64,000 bases of DNA from an uncultured Methanoregula sp. (GTDB taxonomy: Archaea; Halobacteriota; Methanomicrobia; Methanomicrobiales; Methanospirillaceae), in assembly GCF_963662735.1 (NCBI RefSeq), contig NZ_OY759744.1:2584153-2648152 (forward strand). The letters are read 5' to 3'. A program made the position numbers and the translations under genes. Position 1 is the first letter of the stretch. The number at the start of each line of letters is the position of its first letter. The notes below the pieces were generated by a model, which searched no databases, was not told the origin of the DNA, and saw only the letters and a list, made by a program, of their open reading frames with translations. This document shows, in pieces, positions 9,279 to 19,316 of this stretch.

Positions 9279-10666
9279 AGCGGATCATTCTTGCCGGCTT
9301 CCGCGGGACCGGTAAGACCGAGATCGGGAAGATCCTGGCCCGTGAGCTGAACGTGCCGTTCGCGGACACGGATGCCCTCATCGAGCAGAGAACCGGCCGC
9401 TCCATCCCGGACATATTCAGCGAGGACGGCGAGGAGCGGTTCCGGAAGATCGAGCGCGAGGTTATCGCTTCCCTGCCCGCAGGCAACGTGGTTGTCAGCA
9501 CGGGCGGGGGAGCGGTCGTGGACCCCGACAACATGAAGAACCTGCGACGGGACAGCACCGTCATCCTTCTCACGGCCGATCTCGACACGATCGAGCAGCG
9601 GATCGCGAGGTCCCCCCGGCCCCCGCTCACGAACCTCCCGCTCCGGGAAGAGATAGCAGAGATGATGGACCGGCGCCGGCAGAACTATCACGCGGCAGCC
9701 GATCTCTGCGTTGATACGAGTGAGACCACCTCCGGTGCAGCCGCAGAAACGATCCTGCGCTCGCTCAGGTCCGGGACAGCCGGCCCGAAAGAGCGAAAGG
9801 ATGCTCTCGCATTCTTCCGGACCGGGCGGATACCGGCGCAGGGAATGCAGAGGCTCGAATCCATTCTTGCGGATACACCAGAAGATCCGCTGACCCGGAT
9901 CCTCGGGGTGGCCGGGTATCCCTGCGCCCACAGCAAGGGGCCCCGTCTCTTCAACAGCCTCTTTGCGGAATACCAGCTCAACTACCATTACACGTTGTTC
10001 GAAGGCCCGAAGATAGAAGAGATCATGCACACTGCCCGGGAAATCAATGCAAAGGGTCTTTCGGTCACGATCCCGTTCAAGCAGGACGTTATCCCGCTGC
10101 TGGACGAGATCGATGAGAACGCGGCACAGTCGATCGGCGCCGTGAACACGGTGGTCTTTGCCTGCGGGTCGGCAGTCGGGTACAACACCGACTGGCTCGG
10201 GGTCCGGAAACCGCTTGTCTCCCTCAAGGGAGCAAAGGCTGTGCTGCTCGGGGCCGGGGGCGTTGCATCCGCAGCAGCCTATGCCCTTGTGGATCTCGAC
10301 ATGGACGTAACCATTCTCAACCGCACACCGGCAAATGCGAAGGCGCTGGCAGAGCGGGCCGGCTGCCGCTGGGCTGCATGGGACGCGTTCGACGATATCC
10401 ACCCGGATCTCGTGGTGAACGCAACCCCGCTTGGCATGGAGCCGGACACCCGGAGCCCGCTTCGGCCCGATCAGCTCCGCAGGGAGATGACGGTCTTTGA
10501 CCTGGTCTACACGCCGCCGATCACCCCGCTCATCGAGGCAGCCCGGGCAGCCGGCTGCCCGACAATAACCGGAACAGATCTCTTCATCGAACAGGCAAAA
10601 GAGCAGTTCTGGCTCTGGTTCGGGATCGATGTCCCAAGAGAAACCCTCAGGAAGTATGTCTCATGA
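9275..10666 (+). CDS. aroKE: Shikimate kinase - shikimate dehydrogenase fusion
   Basis: A 463-residue bifunctional protein. Residues 1 to about 165 form a P-loop shikimate kinase of the bacterial AroK type ([35 protein letters not shown], a PRPPL lid). After a linker, about 205-463 form shikimate dehydrogenase ([24 protein letters not shown] with the catalytic Lys, [17 protein letters not shown] and the NADP-favouring NRT). The GTG at 9275 was chosen because GGAGG at 9263-9267 precedes it and it overlaps the aroA stop as GTGA; the open frame upstream is aroA antiphase. Most archaea use a GHMP-type shikimate kinase, so a bacterial-type kinase fused to AroE is notable. Confidence 0.93.
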   Translation: MKRIILAGFRGTGKTEIGKILARELNVPFADTDALIEQRTGRSIPDIFSEDGEERFRKIEREVIASLPAGNVVVSTGGGAVVDPDNMKNLRRDSTVILLTADLDTIEQRIARSPRPPLTNLPLREEIAEMMDRRRQNYHAAADLCVDTSETTSGAAAETILRSLRSGTAGPKERKDALAFFRTGRIPAQGMQRLESILADTPEDPLTRILGVAGYPCAHSKGPRLFNSLFAEYQLNYHYTLFEGPKIEEIMHTAREINAKGLSVTIPFKQDVIPLLDEIDENAAQSIGAVNTVVFACGSAVGYNTDWLGVRKPLVSLKGAKAVLLGAGGVASAAAYALVDLDMDVTILNRTPANAKALAERAGCRWAAWDAFDDIHPDLVVNATPLGMEPDTRSPLRPDQLRREMTVFDLVYTPPITPLIEAARAAGCPTITGTDLFIEQAKEQFWLWFGIDVPRETLRKYVS

Positions 10667-11652
10667 ACACCTTTGGCAATAATTTCCGTATCACAACCTT
10701 TGGCGAAAGCCACGGCAAGGCAGTAGGCGCAGTCATTGACGGCTGTCCCGCGGGATTACTTCTTTCCGAGGAGGACATCCAGCCCCTGCTCGACCGGCGC
10801 AGGCCGGGCACATCCCCGCTCACCTCGCCCCGGCAGGAGACCGACCGGGTCGAGATCCTCTCCGGGATCTTTGAAGGCCGTACCACCGGTACGCCCATTG
10901 CCCTGGTTGTGCCGAACCGGGACACAAAATCACATGACTACGAAGTCCTCCGGGAAGTCTTCCGGCCGGGCCATGCCGATTTCACGTACCAGGCAAAGTA
11001 CGGGATCCGCGATCACCGGGGCGGGGGCAGGAGCTCGGGACGGGAAACCGTCGGCAGGGTTGCAGCCGGTGCCGTTGCCCTGAAGCTCCTTGCCGGAAAA
11101 GGCATAACCATGAGCGGCAGGATCGTTTCAGTCCATGGCAGAACAACCCTGGAAGACATTGAGCGGGAGATCCTTGCCGCAAAAACTGCCGGAGATTCGG
11201 TTGGCGGGATCGTTGAGATCGTGGCACGGGGCTGCCCGGCCGGCCTTGGCGACCCGGTCTTTGGCAAACTCGATGCAGGAATTGCCGGTGCCATGATGGG
11301 CATCGGTGCCGTGAAAGGCGTGGAGATCGGCGACGGGTTTGCCGTGGCCGGGAAATTCGGGAGTGAGAACAACGACCCGATGACCGCCGACGGTTTTGCG
11401 AGCAACCATGCCGGCGGAATTCTGGGTGGCATCTCATCCGGCCAGGATATTGTCGTGCGCATAGCTGTAAAGCCGACGCCATCCATAGCAAAGCTCCAGA
11501 AGACCCGGGATATTCACGGGAATGTGGTTGATATCACCGTTGGCGGCCGGCATGATCCCTGCATTGTCCCCCGGATTCTCCCGGTTGCCGAGGCCATGCT
11601 TGCGCTGGTGCTCGCGGATGCGGTGCTGGAGCAGGAAAAATACCGGCCCTGA
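10663..11652 (+). CDS. aroC: Chorismate synthase
   Basis: Converts EPSP to chorismate with reduced flavin, the last shared step. The 329-residue protein begins [17 protein letters not shown] and has [52 protein letters not shown] and FGSENNDPM, which are the signature regions. It is slightly shorter than many bacterial homologues but has all the conserved blocks. It overlaps aroKE by ATGA and ends the operon; a run of seven T follows at 11691-11697. Confidence 0.96.
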   Translation: MNTFGNNFRITTFGESHGKAVGAVIDGCPAGLLLSEEDIQPLLDRRRPGTSPLTSPRQETDRVEILSGIFEGRTTGTPIALVVPNRDTKSHDYEVLREVFRPGHADFTYQAKYGIRDHRGGGRSSGRETVGRVAAGAVALKLLAGKGITMSGRIVSVHGRTTLEDIEREILAAKTAGDSVGGIVEIVARGCPAGLGDPVFGKLDAGIAGAMMGIGAVKGVEIGDGFAVAGKFGSENNDPMTADGFASNHAGGILGGISSGQDIVVRIAVKPTPSIAKLQKTRDIHGNVVDITVGGRHDPCIVPRILPVAEAMLALVLADAVLEQEKYRP

Positions 11653-11690
11653 TCCCCGGGGAGAGGGACGGTTTCCCGGCTCTCATAACC

Positions 11691-11697
11691 TTTTTTT
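11691..11697 (+). terminator. Oligo-T terminator of the aro operon
   Basis: A run of seven T residues 39 bases after the aroC stop fits an archaeal oligo-T transcription terminator. No strong hairpin is needed or seen. The lipoprotein gene that follows reads from the other strand. Confidence 0.5.
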
Positions 11698-11888
11698 CGC
11701 AATCACCCGTTACCGGCAGGATTTTTTGGTGCATCAGCGGGAGCATCAATCGTACTGACGGCCCGGGGCAATGGTCCGGGTAATCTTGAGTAGCGACAGC
11801 GGACAAGTGGCGTGAAAGTGGTGGAAAGTCTTCGTGATAGGAAACAGTTAAAAATCCGGACCGGGCTAACGGCAATTAAAAAAGGGAA

Positions 11889-12401
11889 TTATGCCATGGC
11901 ATACGCGGGTTCGTCCATGACCTTGTAGCGGATACCGCCGGACGTGACAAACACCTCGCAGCGATCATTGCCCCGGGTTCCCGGTGCAACGATCTCATTG
12001 CCGGGAATGGGTTTCTTGCCATTGTTCATGACATATTCCGTGTATTCGGTAGCCGAGGTGTACACCCGCATCACGATTTTCTGGGTGAAGACATCTCCCG
12101 GGCCTCCTTCATAGAGGAGATGGATCTCGGAAGTAGGACGATCTTTGGTGAGAGCCAGGTTCACCTGCTGGGCTGTTGGCATCATCGCGATCGGTTCGGT
12201 TGTCGGCGCTGCAGAAACGGTTGTGGCAATTACCGGTTCTTCTGTGGGAACGGGAGTCGGAACCGGTGTCGCTTGCGTGGTGGGAGCCGGTGTCGCAGCA
12301 GGTGCAGTCGTTGTGCAGCCCGAAGCGAGCACGCACACCAGGACTGCAAGCACCACAAGGACGATAGTAGTACGGGTCATAGCAGGAATCTTGACGGTCA
12401 T
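11889..12401 (-). CDS. Exported lipoprotein with Thr/Pro-rich linker
   Basis: A 170-residue protein of unknown function. A hydrophobic helix near residues 10-28 ends in LASGC, a lipobox, so the Cys is probably lipid-anchored outside the membrane. A low-complexity Ala/Thr/Pro linker follows (residues about 30-75), then a small beta-rich domain (EIHLLYEGGPGD, RGNDRCEVFVTSGG). The linker is typical of methanogen surface proteins, and a similar plan is seen in the protein at 60864-61523. The start could instead be the ATG at 12380, which would trim seven residues; no clear ribosome site decides it. Confidence 0.75.
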   Translation of the reverse strand: MTVKIPAMTRTTIVLVVLAVLVCVLASGCTTTAPAATPAPTTQATPVPTPVPTEEPVIATTVSAAPTTEPIAMMPTAQQVNLALTKDRPTSEIHLLYEGGPGDVFTQKIVMRVYTSATEYTEYVMNNGKKPIPGNEIVAPGTRGNDRCEVFVTSGGIRYKVMDEPAYAMA

Positions 12402-12568
12402 TCGTATTTCTTACTTGCGCTTCAGAAAAAATGCCAGGGAAGATACCGGTATACCATCAGCACGAAAAAACCGGTAAATGGTTCCGGAACCCCGCATTGT
12501 TATCTCTGCATGGTGCAGGCGCCAGCAGTATCGGAGGATTAATCACCGGTCAGGGCGAGAAATGGTAG

Positions 12569-14461
12569 ATGGCACCAGACGCGGACCTGCAACGTGTGGT
12601 GGAACGGATGCAGCGGGTCGAAGCACTCAGCGGGACCGGCAGCTGGGATTACGTTCCTGCAACCGGCAGCATCTGGATATCTGAGGAAACGGCACGGATT
12701 CTTGGCATATCCCGGCCGGCTGACGGTATTGCCCTGCCAGGGCAGGCCGGTTCCGCTATCCCGGGTTGGGAACCGCTGAAACAGGGTTTTGACAGTCTGA
12801 CCGATCCCGGAAACGAGTTCAATATCCTGTTTTCAATCGACCCTTCCGAAACCAGCCGGAAGATGATCAATGCAGCTGGCATTCTCGTGGCAGGATCCCC
12901 GGGCGGCAAGCCGCATATAACCGGGATGGTCAAGGAGGTCACATCTTCCAGTACATTCTTATCGGATCTTCCGGCACAGGTCAATTCTATCATGAATACG
13001 ACGGGTCTTGAATCGCTTGATCGGACCTGCCAGCTCATCAGCACGTGGCTGGATGCGGACTGCGTCATGATTGGCGAGATCTTACCGGACGGGGAACAGG
13101 TGAATGTCCTGTCCATGATCCTCAGGGGCAAAATCGTCAGGGGCTCCACCTACTGCCTGAAAAACACCCCCTGCGAAAATGTGACAAAGAAAGGGTTCTG
13201 CCTGTACCCGGAACATGCTTCCGAGCTCTTCCCGGAGAGCAGGGACCTCTCCGAACTCGGTATCCAGGGATATCTCGGCATTCCCCTGCGGAGCCACAAT
13301 GGCGAGATCATGGGGGTACTCTGTGCCCTCACCTGCCAGCCGCTGCATCCCCCGTCCGTTATCCGGCATTTTATCGAGCTCGTTGCTCCCAGGGCTGCGG
13401 CCGAGATCGAGCGGCGGCGTGCGGAAGAGGAACTCACCAAAAACCAGGTGCTTCTTGCCAATGCCATGGATCTTGCCCACATGGCCTGCTGGGAATACGA
13501 CCCGGCCACGCGCCTTTTCATATTCGATGACCGGTTCTTTGCCCTGTACGGAACAACCGCGGAACGCGAGGGAGGCAGGTACATGGCACCCGAAGTCTAT
13601 GCCAGGGAATTCATCCACCCGGACGATCGTGCCGTGATCTCCCGGGCAATGCAGACTACCATGAATTCCGCGGATCCCGAGTACACGGTGACACTGCAGC
13701 ACCGGATGCTCAGGAGGGACGGGGAGATCCGGGACCTCATTGTCCGTATTGGCATTGCCAGGGATCCCGCAGGGAAGATCATCAGGTCGTACGGGGCAAA
13801 CCAGGACATCACCGAGATGAAGCAGGCCGAGAGGGCCCTCCGGCAGGCAAACCAGAAGATCAGCCTCTTAAGCAGCATCACGCGCCACGATATCCTGAAC
13901 CAGATTACCGTTATCCGGGCATATTTCCGGAACGCAAGAAAGAAAGTTGCCGACCCGGTTGTAACCGAATATATCGACAGGATGGACAATGTTGCACAGA
14001 AGATCCAGTCCCAGATCAATTTTACGCGGGTTTACCAGGACCTTGGTACCGACAGCCCGCGCTGGATCGTTCTCGAAGAGACCATGCCCGCGGTACCGGA
14101 TACCCTCCGGTTTGACACCGATCTGAAAAACCTGGCAGTGTACGCTGATCCCATGTTCATGAAAGTATTCTCAAATCTCCTGGATAACTCGGTACGGCAC
14201 GGGGGGCACGTAACCGCCATCAGCGTCTCGGTAACCAAAGAGGGGGAAACAGCAACTATCCTCTGGGAAGATGATGGTGAGGGGATAGCTGCTGAAGAAA
14301 AGAGTCTCATTTTTGAACACGGGTACGGCAGGAACACCGGCCTCGGGCTGTCCCTTGCACGGGAGATCCTTGCCATCACCGGTATCACGATTATTGAGAC
14401 CGGTATACCGGGAGAAGGCGCCCGGTTCGAGATTCGCGTGCCGAAGGGTGCATACCGGTAG
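12569..14461 (+). CDS. Soluble sensor histidine kinase, PAS-GAF-PAS-kinase
   Basis: A 630-residue cytosolic sensor kinase with no membrane helix. A degenerate PAS lies at about 10-110, a GAF domain at about 130-285 (with CLKNTPCENV and CLYPEHA cysteines) and a clear PAS at about 300-425. The phosphoacceptor helix contains SSITRHDILNQITVIR, with His near 440. The ATPase has NLLDNSVRHG (N box), WEDDGEGI and TGLGLSLA (G boxes). No receiver gene is adjacent, so its partner is unknown. It is divergent from the lipoprotein and converges on aroD. Confidence 0.88.
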   Translation: MAPDADLQRVVERMQRVEALSGTGSWDYVPATGSIWISEETARILGISRPADGIALPGQAGSAIPGWEPLKQGFDSLTDPGNEFNILFSIDPSETSRKMINAAGILVAGSPGGKPHITGMVKEVTSSSTFLSDLPAQVNSIMNTTGLESLDRTCQLISTWLDADCVMIGEILPDGEQVNVLSMILRGKIVRGSTYCLKNTPCENVTKKGFCLYPEHASELFPESRDLSELGIQGYLGIPLRSHNGEIMGVLCALTCQPLHPPSVIRHFIELVAPRAAAEIERRRAEEELTKNQVLLANAMDLAHMACWEYDPATRLFIFDDRFFALYGTTAEREGGRYMAPEVYAREFIHPDDRAVISRAMQTTMNSADPEYTVTLQHRMLRRDGEIRDLIVRIGIARDPAGKIIRSYGANQDITEMKQAERALRQANQKISLLSSITRHDILNQITVIRAYFRNARKKVADPVVTEYIDRMDNVAQKIQSQINFTRVYQDLGTDSPRWIVLEETMPAVPDTLRFDTDLKNLAVYADPMFMKVFSNLLDNSVRHGGHVTAISVSVTKEGETATILWEDDGEGIAAEEKSLIFEHGYGRNTGLGLSLAREILAITGITIIETGIPGEGARFEIRVPKGAYR

Positions 14462-14543
14462 AGAAACAGGACGGCACGATGCAGGGATGGGGGGATGAGA
14501 TCTCACCCGGGCAAAAAAATACCGGTGAGAACGGTTCCGGGAT

Positions 14544-15176
14544 TCATCCCAATAACAGTTTCTTCAGCTGCACGAACTCTTCAACAGAGTACTGCCCTTC
14601 GGCCGTGGTCTTCCCGACATGGCAGTACACCAGTTCCGAGCCAAAGAGCGGCAGTACCGCACGGGCAAACCGGAACCTGCTGCCCATGACACCGGTGCAG
14701 AGCGGGAGTTTTATCTCGTGCGTGAACGCCAGGAGCTCGATGATATCGTTCTCGTTCTGCGGGGTCATGATGATCTTGACGATATCGCCGAATGCCCGCA
14801 GCTCGCGCTCCAGCACGAAGAGGACCGGCAGGGGCATCATGATCGGGGCATGGTGGGAAGCGATGATCTTCTTTCCCGCCTCTTTTATGCACGCAGCATT
14901 TCGCCGGAACTGCTGCTCAACGTCAACGAAATCCACGAGCGGCAGGAGGGGACGGATCTTCTGTTCCCACTCGTCGCCGTTCCCGAAGTAGCGTCCGCCT
15001 TCCTGCGCCGAGCGGAAGGTTGCAATCACGGGAAGGGATGAGAGGCTCCTGCACTGCTGCACCGCCCGGGCGGGATCGATCTCCATCAGGTCAAGCCTGA
15101 GTTCAAGGATATCCGCTCCCTGCTGCTGTGCAAGGGATGCATCGGCCGGATCCGTGAGCGCTGCTACAATTTTCAT
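14544..15176 (-). CDS. aroD: 3-dehydroquinate dehydratase, type I
   Basis: Dehydrates 3-dehydroquinate to 3-dehydroshikimate through a Schiff base, the one shikimate step missing from the operon at 3.8-11.7 kb. The 210-residue protein begins MKIVAALTD; the ATG at 15176 was chosen since the nine residues upstream in the open frame match nothing. Features are ILELRLDLME, ATFRSAQEGG, the catalytic His in IIASHHAP, the Schiff-base Lys in DIVKIIMT and the C-terminal SELVYCHVG...GQYSVEE. It is transcribed alone on the opposite strand to the aro operon. Confidence 0.93.
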   Translation of the reverse strand: MKIVAALTDPADASLAQQQGADILELRLDLMEIDPARAVQQCRSLSSLPVIATFRSAQEGGRYFGNGDEWEQKIRPLLPLVDFVDVEQQFRRNAACIKEAGKKIIASHHAPIMMPLPVLFVLERELRAFGDIVKIIMTPQNENDIIELLAFTHEIKLPLCTGVMGSRFRFARAVLPLFGSELVYCHVGKTTAEGQYSVEEFVQLKKLLLG

Positions 15177-15304
15177 GTACCCGGTGTTTTGGCGCCGGCT
15201 CACAAAAAGATGTCCCGGGACAACCGGCCGATCGTTACCTTCCGGAAAAGGCAGTGCGGCAAAGATACCGGTTTATGCCCTTTCGGGCGAAACACTGTAC
15301 GACT

Positions 15305-15841
15305 ATGGAACCCGGGAATGTCGCTGTATTCCTGCGCCAGCTTGCGCGGGCACTGGCGCGGTGCATTGTTGTCGCGGTTCTCCTTCCCCTCCTCCCGGTC
15401 CTGCTCTTCGGGGTCCCGCTCACACCTGTGGTCACGGTCATCACCAGCGGGTTCATCATCGAGTACGGCGCAGCTCCCATCGGGCTTGCGCTGGGTTTAT
15501 CCCCGCTCATGGTTTTCTATATCCTGATGTGCACCGAGACGGGTATCTTCCTTGGCCTCTATGATATCTTTAATACCGTCGGCGAGACCTCGGCGCCGGT
15601 GGCCCGCTTCCTGGAAAAGACGCACCAGTATTCCCACAGCTCGGCGGGCGTGGAGCGGTACGGCATCCTCGCCCTCGTTCCCTGCGAGATCCTGCTCGGG
15701 GTCTATGTCTGTGCACCGGTCTCGTGGGTACTTGGCTGGCAGGAGAATCGTGCGCTGGTCGTGACCATGGCGGGCTATATCGTGGCGCTGGCAATTACCA
15801 TTCTCCTTACCATGGGCCTCTTCCGGGTGTTCCTGCCATGA
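15305..15841 (+). CDS. Small integral membrane protein, SMPEX-like
   Basis: A 178-residue protein with about four hydrophobic helices (LARCIVVAVLLPLLPVLLFG; the EYGAAPIGLALGLSPLMVFY region; LALVPCEILLGVYVCA; a C-terminal helix VTMAGYIVALAITILL). The EYGAAPIGLA turn followed by a helix resembles the small multidrug-export family, but this is a weak match. The ATG at 15305 was chosen; a TATA-like GGTTTATG about 30 bases upstream would give a nearly leaderless transcript. The stop overlaps the start of the U32 gene by ATGA, so the two are coupled. Confidence 0.7.
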   Translation: MEPGNVAVFLRQLARALARCIVVAVLLPLLPVLLFGVPLTPVVTVITSGFIIEYGAAPIGLALGLSPLMVFYILMCTETGIFLGLYDIFNTVGETSAPVARFLEKTHQYSHSSAGVERYGILALVPCEILLGVYVCAPVSWVLGWQENRALVVTMAGYIVALAITILLTMGLFRVFLP

Positions 15842-18513
15842 CCGCTCCCCACCCGGCAGGTCAGCAGCATCATGCTGCCGGTACCAGGCACATTCCGGAA
15901 CTCCTTGCACCGGCAGGTTCGCCCGAAGCCTTCCGTGCAGCCGTAACCGCAGGGGCCGATGCGGTTTACTTAAGCGGGAAGATGTTCGGCGCAAGGAAAT
16001 CTGCCACCAACTTCTCGGATAACGAGATGGAAGATGCGATCCGGTACGCCCATGCCCGGGGCATCCGCGTCTATGTCACGGTCAACACCCTCATCCATGA
16101 CAGCGAACTTGGCGGGGTTGCGGAGTACCTGCTCCGGCTCTACAAAATAGGAGCAGATGCGGTTCTCGTGCAGGACATGGGGGTTGCCGCTCTTGCCCGG
16201 GAGATCGTTCCCGGGCTCACCCTCCACGCCTCGACCCAGATGACCATCCATAACACGGAAGGGGTTCGCTGGGCAGCAGCGCAGGGGTTCTCCCGGGTCG
16301 TGCTCGCCCGCGAACTGTCTCTTCCCGAAGTGGAGCGGATTTACCGGGCAACCCGCGATACCGCAATCGGCCTCGAGGTCTTTGCCCACGGGGCGCTCTG
16401 CTACAGTTATTCGGGCCAGTGCCTTCTCTCATCCGTCATCGGCGGCCGGAGCGGCAACCGGGGCATGTGCGCCCAGCCCTGCCGGAAACCCTATGCCCTT
16501 GTTGCGGGAGATACGGACGAACCGGGCAGGCCGCAGAACATGAAGGAGATCCCGCTTGCGGAGCACTATCTCCTCTCGCCAAAAGATCTCTGCACCTACC
16601 CGATGCTGCCGGACCTTGTTGGCCCGGTTGCTTCCATCAAGATCGAGGGGCGGATGAAATCCCCCCAGTACGTGGCGGTCGTGGTCTCGTCCTACCGCAG
16701 GGCGCTCGATGCGATAGCGGCAGGCACCTGGCAGGAGTCCCCCGAGGTACTTCGGGATCTCGGTCTTGCATTTTCCCGGGGATTTACAAGGGGCTACCTC
16801 TTCGGGGATAGCCACGATGATCTCATGGCCCGGGACGCACCGGACAACCGGGGGCTGGAAATCGGGGTTGTCACGCGCTATGATCGCAGGACCAGAAGTG
16901 CGACAATCCGGCTGCACGAACAGTATATTCCCGCCCGTGGCGACGGGATACGGTTTGCCGGCCCGCGGCCCGAAGAGGACTGGGGCTTTTCCCTCAACAC
17001 GGGACCCGTGCCAACCCGGGACGGCATAACCATGACCGTGCCCCGCGAAGTGGCTCCCGGGAACAGTGTTGCCGTCACGTTCTCCCGGGACCTGGAGAAC
17101 CGGGCAAACCGGATCATTTCTGACCCGGCACCTGACCTGCTCCGGCCTGTTCCGCTCGATATTGCCCTTACCGTCAGGCCGGACGGCAGCATGAAGATCG
17201 AAGGACAGATCCTGGTCCGGCTGAAAGATGCGGTGCCGTTCACCCTGGAGCCGGAGCTGCGCATGGAACCGGCCCGGTCGCAGCCGCTTGGCAGGGACCA
17301 GCTGGAGCAGCAGATGCGAAAGACCGGCGGTTCAGCATTTGCGATCCGTAACTTCTCGATCGATTATGCCGGCAACCTGTTCGCACCGGTTGCCGCAATC
17401 AACCAGGTACGCCGCGACCTCCTTGCCCGGGCTGAAGAGATCCTGGTCCGGTCGTTTTTACCGGCACCGGAAGCTGTGGCCCGGGCACAGGAACGCATGG
17501 AGGCAATCCGGGACCGGCTTGCCGTTGGTGAAACACCATCACGGGACCCGGCCCGGGTTCTTCCCCTTTGTCTGGCAGTGTATACCGACAGTATCGAGGG
17601 TACCCGGGCAGCAGCCGGGGCCGGGGCGGAGGTCATCTGTTTTGAGCCTGAGCTCGCCATGCCGGGACATGCATGCCAGGATCTTCCGGCCGCGTCGCAA
17701 TGTGCGGATCAGGTTGCTGAAGCACTCGACATCTGCCGGTCTTCCGGCATCCGGTTCACCTGGAAACTGCCCCGGATCACGCGGGATGCGTACCTGGATG
17801 CCGTACTTCCCACGCTTTCCCCGCTTGTTGGCCATGGTGTGGATGAATGCATGGTGGAGAATCCCGGGACCGCCCGGGCCCTGCTCGGCGCTGCACCCGG
17901 CCTCACGCTCTCGGGTTCAACCGGCCTCAACATCTTCAACCACCGGACGGGAGGGGCGTTCGGGATACCATTCCGGCTCCTGACCATTTCACCCGAGCTT
18001 TCAGGTTACGATATTGCCGCCCTCACCGCTCTTGCAGATCATGCCGGCAGGTCCCCGGCCTATGCGCTGATAGTCCAGGGAACAAGCGAGGCAATGATCA
18101 CGGATGACTGCATCACCCGCTTGATCCCGCAAACCTGTCCCAAAACGAACAGGAACAAAGGGAGTACCGCAACTGCTTATGTCGGCCTGCGGGACGAGAC
18201 CGGCCGGGTATTCCCGGTCCGGTCGGATGGTTCCTGCAGGACCCGGATCGGGAATGCCGCTGAACTCTGCCTTATCGATCACCTCCCCGCCATCCGGGCC
18301 GCGGGTATCCGGGACGTGGTAATCGATGCACGCGGGAAGCCGGGCCGTTACACGCAGGAAATGACACGGATCTACCGGACGGCAGTGAATTACACCAACG
18401 AAGGAAAGGCCGTTTCCCGGGATTCGCGGCTCTCTGCACTCAGGGAAGAGGCGAGGAAGATCTCCTGTGGGGGAATAACGGCCGGCCACTTCCTCCGCGG
18501 GCTTATGAAATAG
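15838..18513 (+). CDS. U32 family protein with DUF3656-like region (possible RNA hydroxylase)
   Basis: An 891-residue protein beginning with a 20-residue loose tail and then the U32 barrel (ELLAPAGSPEAFRAAVTAGADAVYL written in two parts: ELLAPAGSPEAF, TAGADAVYL). The four conserved cysteines appear as CYSYSGQC and MCAQPC near residues 188-215, a likely Fe-S site; SIKIEGRMKSP follows. The C-terminal half resembles the DUF3656 part of E. coli RlhA, which hydroxylates 23S rRNA, while YegQ/TrhP acts on tRNA. Annotated peptidases of this family are poorly supported, so an RNA-modification role is more likely but is inference. It is translationally coupled to the membrane protein upstream. Confidence 0.85.
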   Translation: MTAPHPAGQQHHAAGTRHIPELLAPAGSPEAFRAAVTAGADAVYLSGKMFGARKSATNFSDNEMEDAIRYAHARGIRVYVTVNTLIHDSELGGVAEYLLRLYKIGADAVLVQDMGVAALAREIVPGLTLHASTQMTIHNTEGVRWAAAQGFSRVVLARELSLPEVERIYRATRDTAIGLEVFAHGALCYSYSGQCLLSSVIGGRSGNRGMCAQPCRKPYALVAGDTDEPGRPQNMKEIPLAEHYLLSPKDLCTYPMLPDLVGPVASIKIEGRMKSPQYVAVVVSSYRRALDAIAAGTWQESPEVLRDLGLAFSRGFTRGYLFGDSHDDLMARDAPDNRGLEIGVVTRYDRRTRSATIRLHEQYIPARGDGIRFAGPRPEEDWGFSLNTGPVPTRDGITMTVPREVAPGNSVAVTFSRDLENRANRIISDPAPDLLRPVPLDIALTVRPDGSMKIEGQILVRLKDAVPFTLEPELRMEPARSQPLGRDQLEQQMRKTGGSAFAIRNFSIDYAGNLFAPVAAINQVRRDLLARAEEILVRSFLPAPEAVARAQERMEAIRDRLAVGETPSRDPARVLPLCLAVYTDSIEGTRAAAGAGAEVICFEPELAMPGHACQDLPAASQCADQVAEALDICRSSGIRFTWKLPRITRDAYLDAVLPTLSPLVGHGVDECMVENPGTARALLGAAPGLTLSGSTGLNIFNHRTGGAFGIPFRLLTISPELSGYDIAALTALADHAGRSPAYALIVQGTSEAMITDDCITRLIPQTCPKTNRNKGSTATAYVGLRDETGRVFPVRSDGSCRTRIGNAAELCLIDHLPAIRAAGIRDVVIDARGKPGRYTQEMTRIYRTAVNYTNEGKAVSRDSRLSALREEARKISCGGITAGHFLRGLMK

Positions 18514-18600
18514 CCACGGCTCAAGAATCTTCATAATACCCGGGCCAGATATAGTTATCATACCCTGTCCCGGTTGCGGGACGAGGGAGGAGACCCGCGA

Positions 18601-19269
18601 ATGACTTCACCCCTGGTTCTGGTAAACCTGAAAACGTACAAGGAAGGCATGGGCAACCGGGCCCACCTGATCGCAAACGAAGCCCAGCGCGTAATGCAGG
18701 AAAGCGGGGTCACGATCGGCCTTGCGCCGTCCTATATCGATCTCCACCCGCTCGCCCATCACTTCGCCATCCCGGTCTATGCCCAGCACGTGGACGGCTG
18801 TGAACCGGGAGCAAACACGGGGCACATCACGGTCGAGGCTCTCCGGGTTGCCGGGGCCGCCGGGTCGCTCGTCAACCATTCCGAGCGGCGCCTGACCCTT
18901 GCCGATATCGAGGCCTCGGTCCGCGGGCTTGCGGCAAACAAGCTCATCTCAGTGGTCTGCTCGAACAACGAGATGGCAAGCGCCGGCGCTGCCGCTCTCG
19001 GGCCCGACTACGTGGCAATCGAACCTCCAGAACTTATCGGGAGCGGCGTCTCCGTATCCAAGGCAAACCCCGAGATCATCAGGAAATCGGTAGCCGCAGT
19101 GCACGCGGTCAATTCGAAAGTAAAAGTCCTTACCGGCGCAGGCATCCAGTCCGGCGAATGCGTGAAGATTGCCGTTGACCTTGGAACGGACGGCGTCCTG
19201 CTCGCATCAAGCGTGGTAAAATCCAAAGAGCCGGGAACAGTACTCCGGGACCTGGTCTCAAAACTCTGA
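18601..19269 (+). CDS. tpiA: Triosephosphate isomerase (archaeal short type)
   Basis: Interconverts glyceraldehyde 3-phosphate and dihydroxyacetone phosphate and feeds the FBP aldolases at 27-29 kb. The 222-residue protein shows [11 protein letters not shown], the catalytic His in [24 protein letters not shown], the catalytic Glu in [11 protein letters not shown], and the phosphate loop GAGIQSGE / [10 protein letters not shown]. The ATG at 18601 is preceded at 8 bases by GGGAGGAG (18585-18592). An oligo-T run at 19310-19316 follows. Confidence 0.96.
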   Translation: MTSPLVLVNLKTYKEGMGNRAHLIANEAQRVMQESGVTIGLAPSYIDLHPLAHHFAIPVYAQHVDGCEPGANTGHITVEALRVAGAAGSLVNHSERRLTLADIEASVRGLAANKLISVVCSNNEMASAGAAALGPDYVAIEPPELIGSGVSVSKANPEIIRKSVAAVHAVNSKVKVLTGAGIQSGECVKIAVDLGTDGVLLASSVVKSKEPGTVLRDLVSKL

Positions 19270-19309
19270 TAAAAGCCGCTCAAAGGTCTGTGAAAAACAG
19301 GGTGAAAAT

Positions 19310-19316
19310 CTTTTTT
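19310..19316 (+). terminator. Oligo-T terminator after tpiA
   Basis: A CTTTTTTA run about 40 bases after the tpiA stop fits an archaeal oligo-T terminator. It overlaps the 3' end of the small gene on the other strand, so the two units converge here. Confidence 0.4.

Noticed and set aside
9152..10402. A 416-codon minus-strand frame
   Set aside because: Antisense shadow of the aroK-aroE fusion, which has clear catalytic motifs.
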